From Micrococcales bacterium (lineage in GTDB: Bacteria; Actinomycetota; Actinomycetes; S36-B12), in assembly GCA_002694095.1 (NCBI GenBank), contig NZLD01000044.1, forward strand, positions 1 through 5,065: a stretch of 5,065 bases of DNA. Direction: 5' to 3'. Each line of letters opens with the position of its first letter. Positions within the stretch are counted from its first letter, which is position 1. The notes under the pieces are model-generated. The model ran no database searches. It saw nothing but the letters and a program-made list of their open reading frames with translations, and was not told the DNA's origin. Positions 1 through 5,065 of the stretch are shown here, piece after piece. Position numbers and translations under genes: made by a program.

Positions 1-5
1 CGGAC

Positions 6-18
6 CACGTGTCCTCCC
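6..18 (-). promoter_or_regulatory. Possible ribosome binding site and GTG start of a gene leaving the left edge
   Basis: On the minus strand a GGGAGG (18 to 13) is followed after four bases by GTG (8 to 6), and the reading frame then runs off the window after GTG GTC. The spacing is slightly short but workable. An in-frame GTG at 29-27 has no properly spaced Shine-Dalgarno. If correct, a minus-strand gene begins about 65 bases after the NlpC/P60 stop and may be co-transcribed with it. Only two codons are visible, so its product is unknown. Confidence 0.3.
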
Positions 19-31
19 TCACAGATCACTT

Positions 32-54
32 CCCCTACCACTACTTAGGTGGGG
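32..54. repeat. Small intergenic inverted repeat
   Basis: CCCC-T-ACC (32-39) can pair with GGT-GGGG (48-54), giving seven base pairs with one bulged T and an eight-base loop. It lies between the NlpC/P60 stop codon and the possible next start on the minus strand. No T-run follows on either strand, so it is not a convincing intrinsic terminator. It could be a weak transcript structure, an operator half-site pair, or chance. Confidence 0.3.
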
Positions 55-73
55 TATCGGACCGCGGGATGTC

Positions 74-1672
74 CTAGAACACTCGCTCCTCAGGCTTGCC
101 CGGTTCGATCTCTTGAATCCCGGTGACGTCACGGGATTCAGGAGATTCTGAAGAGTCAGAGGATTCTGGGAATTCGGTGACCTCCGGGCCATCTCGGTCG
201 ATCGGTTCCCATAGGCCCGCGGCCTTGAGTTCCTTCTTCGACGCGACCACACGACGGGCGCCGAGGAAGTTCGCCGTGTCAGTTCCCGTGAAGGGAACCA
301 CGCGGGATACCTCGCCGCAGGCATTGGTGTGCGCCATCAGCGGACCCATCCCCGGGGCTTGCTCCCCCAGATACATGACCACGTGGCGGTAGTCGCACTC
401 GCCCTCGTCCTTCTCTTCGGCGGTGCACGTGTCGTACAGGACCAGGTCACCAGGCGCGAGATCCTCAGGTTCGATGACCTCGTAGTACGCATCCAGCGAA
501 GCCCCACCCCACGGCAGCATGTTGCGCGTGGTGGGTGCCCAATCGGCACCGGCCGTGTCGAGGCCCGCACCCTCGGCGTACGCGCGCGAGACGTACGAGG
601 AGCAGTCGAACACCCAATCGTTCAAGCGGCCGACGCCTTCGCACGCGTACGGCGCACCCAGGTGGATCAACGCCCACTGGACCGCCAGTTGCGCTTGCGG
701 AGTCGCAGCGTCGTTGACCGCCGTGCGGCATAGATACTGGATGTCGACGCCGTCCGGCACGGTTCCCGCTGGCACGGATGTCGCGCACCCATCGGGACCG
801 ACTTCGGTGCCGGCGGACGCGGTAGCAATCAACGCGTTCAATGATTCCCGGTCTGATGCGACCTGCTGGCGGACGATGGTCAGGGATTCCTGCACGGACT
901 CCACGGCATCACGTTTGGCCTCCACCCAGTCACGGGCCACCGCGGTTGCGTCCTTAAGGCGGGCTGCCTCAGCTGTGGCTCGCTCGAAGTCCAGCGTCTC
1001 GGAGTCACCCGCGGATGTGACGTAGCGGACCGAATCGATACTGGCGAGGACGTCCTCCGGGCTTCCACTAAGAGCCTGGAAAGCGGCACCGACCGCGGTG
1101 GACCCGGCCATATAGAGATCGCGCGCGGCATCATCGAGGTCGTGACCGGAGCGAACAGATTCGACGTCGGCGCGGTCTTGATGCCGAGCAGCCGTCGTCA
1201 GTTCAGCGCGAGCGAGCTCGAACGCCGCGGTTGCGTCGGATAGTTCGCCACGATGGCGCTCTAGCAAGTCTGTGCCGTCCTGGATGCGCAGCCAGAGGGC
1301 GCGGTAGGCCTCGGCGTAGGACAGAGAAGAAAGATCCACCGGTTCCGAGCGGGCGACCACCGCGTCTCGAACATCCTCGAAACGGGTGGAGTCGATAGCC
1401 GACGCCCCACGTGCGGGGGCGTTCGCGGCGTCGCTCGAATCATGAGTGACGTCAGCGGCTTCAGTTAGGTCGACGGCGTCCGTGGGCTCTAAGTTCGCAG
1501 ACCCGGAGTTCGCAGACCCGGAGTTCGCGGATCCCGCGGCGCCGACGTCCGCGAGAGCGCGGGGTGCGGGGGCGTCGAACGGCCGCAGGCCGACCACGCC
1601 CGTGGCGGCCACGACCGTGACGCAGGCCGCGACCAGCGCCCGGCGCGCACGGAACATTCCACAAGCGCTCAC
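74..1672 (-). CDS. Secreted NlpC/P60-family (C40) peptidoglycan endopeptidase
   Basis: A 532-residue exported cell-wall hydrolase. The family cleaves D-glutamyl-to-diamino-acid bonds in peptidoglycan stems, outside the membrane, during growth and division. The GTG start at 1672 is chosen because AGGAGG (1683-1678) lies five bases upstream and an export signal follows at once: RARR at residues 8-11, a hydrophobic stretch at 12-29 and a likely cleavage after Ala-Leu-Ala (39-41). The open frame continues upstream to 1810 but would overlap the divergent gene and bury the signal. Then come three GSANS/L units (47-61), an Ala/Glu-rich, probably coiled-coil region (about 110-290) and the catalytic domain (about 320-476). 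Catalytic Cys357 is in FDCSSYVSRAY, His430 in YRHVVMYLG, and the third residue is probably His448 in AHTNACGE. Paired cysteines (296/315, 416/426) suggest disulfides. The tail (about 497-532) is rich in Ser, Glu and Asp. The helical-plus-NlpC/P60 layout recalls actinobacterial RipA-like enzymes, but the exact orthologue is unknown. The family is secure; its in vivo partner is not. Confidence 0.93.
   Translation of the reverse strand: MSACGMFRARRALVAACVTVVAATGVVGLRPFDAPAPRALADVGAAGSANSGSANSGSANLEPTDAVDLTEAADVTHDSSDAANAPARGASAIDSTRFEDVRDAVVARSEPVDLSSLSYAEAYRALWLRIQDGTDLLERHRGELSDATAAFELARAELTTAARHQDRADVESVRSGHDLDDAARDLYMAGSTAVGAAFQALSGSPEDVLASIDSVRYVTSAGDSETLDFERATAEAARLKDATAVARDWVEAKRDAVESVQESLTIVRQQVASDRESLNALIATASAGTEVGPDGCATSVPAGTVPDGVDIQYLCRTAVNDAATPQAQLAVQWALIHLGAPYACEGVGRLNDWVFDCSSYVSRAYAEGAGLDTAGADWAPTTRNMLPWGGASLDAYYEVIEPEDLAPGDLVLYDTCTAEEKDEGECDYRHVVMYLGEQAPGMGPLMAHTNACGEVSRVVPFTGTDTANFLGARRVVASKKELKAAGLWEPIDRDGPEVTEFPESSDSSESPESRDVTGIQEIEPGKPEERVF
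107..147. repeat. Strong inverted repeat inside the 3' end of the NlpC/P60 gene
   Basis: The arms at 107-122 (GATCTCTTGAATCCCG) and 132-147 (CGGGATTCAGGAGATT) match at 14 of 16 positions when one is reverse-complemented. The nine inner base pairs are perfect. The loop at 123-131 is GTGACGTCA, containing the palindrome TGACGTCA. Both mismatched positions would be G-U pairs in a plus-strand RNA but C-A or A-C mismatches in the gene's own minus-strand mRNA. The repeat lies within codons for the protein's acidic tail, starting about 30 bases before the stop codon. No T-run follows on either side, so it does not look like a classical terminator. It may stabilise the mRNA 3' end, or be a small inserted palindrome. 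Confidence 0.7.
1492..1536 (-). repeat. Three tandem 15-base repeats encoding GSANS
   Basis: Units at 1492-1506 and 1507-1521 are identical, and the third (1522-1536) differs at three positions. They encode GSANS-GSANS-GSANL just after the predicted signal-peptide cleavage site of the hydrolase. Because the unit is a multiple of three, copy number can change without shifting the frame. The stretch is likely a flexible spacer at the mature N-terminus. Confidence 0.85.
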
Positions 1673-1677
1673 GACAC

Positions 1678-1692
1678 CCTCCTCTGTGGAGG
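1678..1692 (-). promoter_or_regulatory. Shine-Dalgarno of the NlpC/P60 gene, within a hairpin
   Basis: Read on the minus strand, CCTCC (1692-1688), loop ACAGA, then GGAGG (1682-1678) form a perfect five-base-pair GC-rich stem. The GGAGG is the core of the hydrolase Shine-Dalgarno, five bases from its GTG at 1672. The stem would therefore hide the ribosome binding site. The pairing is visible directly; that it regulates translation is inference. A stem this short may simply open on ribosome approach. Confidence 0.55.
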
Positions 1693-1728
1693 TATCGGTC
1701 GGATCGTCGATTTCTCGTCCGGGATGGG

Positions 1729-1734
1729 TACCAT
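1729..1734 (+). promoter_or_regulatory. Candidate -10 box (TACCAT) for the GGDEF-EAL-like gene
   Basis: TACCAT fits the actinobacterial TANNNT -10 pattern. Transcription would begin about six or seven bases downstream, at 1740-1741, which is the GTG start itself, consistent with a leaderless mRNA. The -35 region (around 1707-1712, TCGATT) is poor. The hexamer is short and could be chance. I saw no convincing -10 box for the minus-strand gene within the 67-base divergent gap; its promoter may lie inside the start of the plus-strand gene. Confidence 0.3.
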
Positions 1735-1739
1735 GAGGC

Positions 1740-4451
1740 GTGGCTTCCTTCCCCTCCACTGGGCTTCCGGCTCTCTGGCTCGCCATCGGCTCGTGGCTGC
1801 ACCCGGCCACCGAACACCGCCCCCGCAGCCGCGCTCAGCAGCAGGTGCAACGTCGCGCCGGGGTCACCGGGACGATCTATATCGCCATCGGGCTGATACC
1901 CACCCTGATCGCTCTCGCCGTGGTCCTTGTCGCCGGCGTGGAGCCAGTGCCCGGTAACGCCGATCTCAGCAACGCGATCGTTCCTGGGGCCCTCCTGCTC
2001 GTGGCGATCAGCGTGTTCGCACCCCAGGCCATTTTTCGTGCGCAGTCCGCGGCGCGAATTCGAAAGATTCTCGACAACCCGACGAGCGCTCAACGTCCGT
2101 GGGCTTCGAGCACCATCACGTTCAACGCGGTTCTGGTGGGAGCACTGCTCGCGGGCGTCTTTATCCAAGGGGTCCTCGCACTGGCACTGTTCGGCCTGGC
2201 TCTGGCCATTCGCGTCATCATGGATTCAACGCGCAACATCGATGAGGACCCGAACGCCCGGTTTCACAGTCTCACCAAGAACTTCACGATCGGATTCATC
2301 GGAGTCGTAGCCTTCGTGGTCACCGAACCGCTGGTGCCACCCGTCGGTGTTATTCCTCCCGTATGGCCCTTTCTGACCGCTGCGCTCATCGCGATGTATG
2401 TCGGCTTGATTCTGAACATCATCACTCGCTGGGTGGACGGAAACTCGTCAGCCTGGTCCTTCGCGCGTGACGCCGTCGACAGCCGCCGCATCATCGTCGC
2501 CCTCGTCAGCGCTCTGATCGCGTGGCTGACCACCGCGTCCGGCACCTGGGCCGAGGAATTCATCGAGGACGGTGGCGACGCGCAAGGGGTTCTCGTCGGT
2601 CTCGCCGTCTTCCTTGTCTCGTGGGCGCTGCTGTGGCTCGCGTCCCTGGAGTTGTGGCGCCGAGAAGCGATGAAGACGCTGGCGTTGTGGGCGCAACATC
2701 AGACCGAAGTTGTCGGGCGCCTTGCCGACGGCTCTCTTGACCCCGAACTGGCAGAGCGGGCGGCACTGCGCACGACCACCCGCATGGCGATCTCCGTTTT
2801 CGGCGCCACCCGCGCACTGTCCGTCGTCTCCCACCACGATGGCCGAATCACTGACGATTTCATCGCCGTTGATGAGTACGAGAACGCACCTCCCACCGAT
2901 CGTCGATCTCTGACAGGCTCCAAGACGTTGACGATGCGTCTCTACCCAGAACCTGGGCACTCCAGTGCCAGTGGTGTGACCGTGGGCGGATGGCTCAGGC
3001 CCGGCTCTTTCCTGGTTCGCAACGACACCATCGTTCAGCGGTTCACCAACCTCGCCACGCAGAGTCTGTTGGTGCCGGTCGTCGCATCCGACGATCGCCG
3101 CCTGGCGTCGGCATTCGACGAAATGTTCACCGACCTCAACCGGTGGCCGAGCATGGCAGCTTTCGCGGAAGCCACCTCCCGGCTCCAGGCCCTCGCTGAT
3201 GCGAGCCCAGAATCCCGCTCTCTTGTCGTCGCCGTCTACTCCATCGACGATTTCGGCGCTCTCGCGGGTGGCAAGTTCGAGCACGTGGCCGTCGGTCAAG
3301 TGATGCGACTGGCTCTGGGTAACCCGAACTTCGCCGGACACGACATGTTCCTGGCCTACGACGATCCCGGCCGTATCTGGATCGCCCTCGGCGGCGGTCC
3401 CGTCATTCGATCAAGTATCGACGTGCTCCGCGAACTGCAGACCTACATCAACAACCACGGCGCGATACCGAGCGCCAAGCTCGACGTGGATGTCCATGTC
3501 AGCGTCGCATTCGGTTACGCCGCACACCAAGTAGACGACTTCACGTGCGATGGGCTCATCGCACTCGCACGAGAACGACTCCTGTCCGATCAAGGCGCAC
3601 GGGACCCCTTTGCGGTCGAAAACGTCAGCATTCACGAGATCACACCCGAGGCGATCATCGAGTCAGCCGAAACACCCGTCACTGCCGTGGACATGCTCGC
3701 GCTTCTTCGCGAAGACCTCACCCGTCACAATGAAGAGGACTCCCCCCGCTTCTCCACCTCTATCGCCCCAATCGTCAATGTTCACAACAACGACGTCGAT
3801 GCACTATGCGCAAAGACCGCTTGGCCCCGGACCATCGGACATGTCGATGTGTCGGATCCGGACACCTTCTTCACGACAGTGTCTCGAAACTCCGATACAG
3901 CTGCAGCGGCTATGGCTGTTTACCTCACCGAGGCAAAGAGACTTCTGCGGCGCGCGTCACTTGTCGACAGCAACGTGCCCCTCCTGGTGTGGGCACCCTC
4001 AGTGTTGATCAACCCTGACGCGGGCGAAAACTCCCTCGCCAACCTGATCAGCCCGACTCTCGACCTCACCGAGGTTGCCCGCACCGTGTTGGTTTTCGAC
4101 ACAATCCCTACACACAGTGGTGAGTCATTGCGAAGCATCGCCGACAGAGGCGTGAAGATCGCGGTCACGGCTGGCGCTGCCGCAGCGGCAGATTCTGTCG
4201 ATCTCTACGGCTGGCCTCGCTGGGGAGTGGTTTTCCCTCAACACATCATTCAAGGACCCTCGGGCGTGGACTCACTCATGGTGCAGCAGACGGTGAGTGC
4301 CATCGCCGGGGGCGATACGAAACTGATCGCTGTTGCCGACCGAAGCGTCGATCTGCGCGATCTGGCGGCCCTGCACATCGACTACGTCATGAGCCCCACG
4401 AGCGCGGAGATCACCTCGGACAGCGACCTGCTGTATCAATTGAACCGCTAG
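1740..4451 (+). CDS. Eight-helix membrane protein with degenerate GGDEF and EAL domains
   Basis: A 903-residue integral membrane protein. Helices lie at roughly 44-67, 79-95, 126-144, 146-161, 183-197, 207-227, 249-266 and 283-301. Arg/Lys-rich loops after every second helix put the C-terminal two-thirds in the cytoplasm. A mixed linker region (about 305-480, possibly GAF-like, not firmly recognised) precedes a GGDEF-like domain (about 494-627): YSIDDF at 500-505 fits the usual first strand, and the signature site reads DPGRI (542-546). The EAL-like domain (about 669-890) begins FSTSIAPIV; the EAL site reads CAK (690-692), the DDFG site TAGA (810-813), the Asn of VNLS is Ala752, the Lys of LKID is Val831. 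Neither cyclic-di-GMP synthesis nor hydrolysis is expected; it may bind a nucleotide or a protein partner. An in-frame stop at 1734 makes GTG 1740 the longest start, but it lacks a well-spaced Shine-Dalgarno; GTG 1845, just before helix 1, is the alternative. It is divergent from the hydrolase and convergent with clpX. Domain assignment is by eye. Confidence 0.85.
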   Translation: MASFPSTGLPALWLAIGSWLHPATEHRPRSRAQQQVQRRAGVTGTIYIAIGLIPTLIALAVVLVAGVEPVPGNADLSNAIVPGALLLVAISVFAPQAIFRAQSAARIRKILDNPTSAQRPWASSTITFNAVLVGALLAGVFIQGVLALALFGLALAIRVIMDSTRNIDEDPNARFHSLTKNFTIGFIGVVAFVVTEPLVPPVGVIPPVWPFLTAALIAMYVGLILNIITRWVDGNSSAWSFARDAVDSRRIIVALVSALIAWLTTASGTWAEEFIEDGGDAQGVLVGLAVFLVSWALLWLASLELWRREAMKTLALWAQHQTEVVGRLADGSLDPELAERAALRTTTRMAISVFGATRALSVVSHHDGRITDDFIAVDEYENAPPTDRRSLTGSKTLTMRLYPEPGHSSASGVTVGGWLRPGSFLVRNDTIVQRFTNLATQSLLVPVVASDDRRLASAFDEMFTDLNRWPSMAAFAEATSRLQALADASPESRSLVVAVYSIDDFGALAGGKFEHVAVGQVMRLALGNPNFAGHDMFLAYDDPGRIWIALGGGPVIRSSIDVLRELQTYINNHGAIPSAKLDVDVHVSVAFGYAAHQVDDFTCDGLIALARERLLSDQGARDPFAVENVSIHEITPEAIIESAETPVTAVDMLALLREDLTRHNEEDSPRFSTSIAPIVNVHNNDVDALCAKTAWPRTIGHVDVSDPDTFFTTVSRNSDTAAAAMAVYLTEAKRLLRRASLVDSNVPLLVWAPSVLINPDAGENSLANLISPTLDLTEVARTVLVFDTIPTHSGESLRSIADRGVKIAVTAGAAAAADSVDLYGWPRWGVVFPQHIIQGPSGVDSLMVQQTVSAIAGGDTKLIAVADRSVDLRDLAALHIDYVMSPTSAEITSDSDLLYQLNR

Positions 4452-4478
4452 TTCCCTGGCGGATCAGAAAGCCGATTG

Positions 4479-4501
4479 AAGCGCCGCGCTCCGCACCGCT
4501 T
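4479..4501. terminator. Weak hairpin in the convergent gap, possible bidirectional terminator
   Basis: AAGCG (4479-4483) can pair with CGCTT (4497-4501) around a 13-base GC-rich loop, in the 56-base gap between two convergent stop codons. There is no T-run on either strand, so intrinsic termination is doubtful. I include it because nothing else in the gap could end either transcript. Rho-dependent termination or overlapping 3' ends are equally possible. Confidence 0.2.
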
Positions 4502-4507
4502 GTCGAA

Positions 4508-5065
4508 TTACGCGGACTTTTCGCGCGGAGCCGCATCCACATCACGCGGCACGATGGTGGGGTTCACGTTGTCGCGAACGACCTCACCGGTGATGACGAC
4601 CTTGGCGACATCCTCGCGGCTGGGCACGTCATACATCACGTGCAGGAGAACTTCTTCCAAGATCGCACGCAGTCCTCGCGCCCCCGTGCCCCGCATCAAC
4701 GCAAGCTCCGCGATCTCCTCAAGCGCGTCAGGGGCGAACTCCAACTTGACGCCGTCGATCTCGAAGAGCCGCTGGTATTGCTTGACGAGGGCGTTCTTGG
4801 GTTCGGTCAGAACTTCGACGAGTGCCTCGCGGTCGAGTTGGGTGACCGACGTGAACACCGGGAGGCGCCCGATGAACTCGGGGATCATCCCGTACTTCAG
4901 TAGGTCCTCGGGCATGACGTGCGAGAAGACATCGTCGACCGCGGCTGTCTCCTCGCGCTCACCGTCGACCAAGTCGTACGTGAATCCGAGGTTCTTCTTC
5001 CCCAGGCGCTGCTCGACGATCGTGTCCAACCCGGCGAAGGCGCCACCGACGATGAACAGCACGTT
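4508..5065 (-). CDS. ClpX, ATP-dependent unfoldase subunit of ClpXP, C-terminal part
   Basis: The C-terminal 185 residues of ClpX; the start lies beyond the right edge, since the frame is open through the last base (AAC GTG CTG TTC reads NVLF, as in other ClpX). ClpX is a cytoplasmic AAA+ hexamer that unfolds tagged proteins and feeds them to ClpP. Visible landmarks, numbered from the edge: VGGAFAGLD (6-14); LGF (26-28), the ClpP-docking tripeptide usually IGF or [12 protein letters not shown] (61-69) with the arginine finger at Arg67; [10 protein letters not shown] (88-97); and TGARGLRAI (127-135) with the sensor-2 arginine. The tail PTIVPR...KSA resembles actinobacterial ClpX. The family is about 425 residues, so roughly the N-terminal 240, including the zinc-binding domain and Walker motifs, are missing from view. 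In actinobacteria the clpP genes commonly lie just upstream, which here would be to the right. No frameshift or damage is seen. Confidence 0.97.
   Translation of the reverse strand, partial: NVLFIVGGAFAGLDTIVEQRLGKKNLGFTYDLVDGEREETAAVDDVFSHVMPEDLLKYGMIPEFIGRLPVFTSVTQLDREALVEVLTEPKNALVKQYQRLFEIDGVKLEFAPDALEEIAELALMRGTGARGLRAILEEVLLHVMYDVPSREDVAKVVITGEVVRDNVNPTIVPRDVDAAPREKSA

Noticed and set aside
1673..1810. N-terminal extension of the hydrolase reading frame up to 1810
   Set aside because: It would overlap the divergent gene and place 46 mostly hydrophilic residues before the signal peptide, while GTG 1672 has a well-spaced AGGAGG.
1461..2168. Open frame of 235 codons on the minus strand spanning the divergent gap
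   Set aside because: It overlaps both real genes in another frame, and its end is an Arg-rich repeat-like shadow of the GSANS region.
2448..3341. Long open frame of 297 codons on the minus strand within the GGDEF-EAL-like gene
   Set aside because: Its translation is Arg/Gly/Gln-rich low-complexity sequence typical of a GC-rich shadow frame, with no recognisable domain and complete overlap with a convincing gene.
4177..4191. Perfect palindrome CTGCCGC-A-GCGGCAG
   Set aside because: It lies in codons for an alanine run of the EAL-like domain and has a one-base centre, so it cannot form a normal hairpin; GC-rich Ala codons explain it.
4640..4903. Plus-strand open frame opposite clpX
   Set aside because: It is the antisense shadow of strongly conserved ClpX sequence.
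1..5065. tRNA, rRNA, CRISPR array or insertion sequence
   Set aside because: I saw no spaced direct repeats, transposase, terminal inverted repeats or RNA gene signatures; almost all of the window is coding.

Overview
The window is GC-rich and gene-dense, with GTG starts and a ClpX C-terminus of actinobacterial type (it ends in a PTIVPR...KSA-like tail). This suggests an actinomycete, perhaps of the Micrococcales; I cannot name a genus. It holds two complete genes, one partial gene and the possible start of another.

Layout: (1) 1-73, a short gap on the left. It carries a possible Shine-Dalgarno and GTG for a further minus-strand gene that leaves the window, plus a small hairpin. (2) 74-1672, minus strand: a secreted NlpC/P60 (C40) peptidoglycan hydrolase with signal peptide, a short GSANS repeat, a long helical region, a cysteine-rich catalytic domain and an acidic Ser/Glu-rich tail. 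A strong inverted repeat lies inside its last codons, and its Shine-Dalgarno can be masked by a hairpin in the leader. (3) 1673-1739, a 67-base divergent gap. It has a candidate -10 box on the plus strand placed so that the next mRNA could be leaderless. (4) 1740-4451, plus strand: a 903-residue protein with about eight membrane helices, a cytoplasmic linker region, a GGDEF-like domain and an EAL-like domain. Aligning them by eye to the family patterns shows the signature residues of both domains replaced. It is therefore most likely a non-catalytic relative of the cyclic-di-GMP enzymes. (5) 4452-4507, a short convergent gap with only a weak hairpin. (6) 4508-5065, minus strand: the C-terminal 185 residues of ClpX, the unfoldase of the ClpXP protease; its start lies beyond the right edge.

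The most interesting element is the degenerate GGDEF-EAL membrane protein divergently transcribed from an exported cell-wall hydrolase. A regulatory link, in which a membrane receptor influences wall hydrolysis, is possible. It rests only on gene position and on analogy with degenerate GGDEF-EAL receptors such as LapD. ClpX is a conserved housekeeping neighbour and probably functionally separate.
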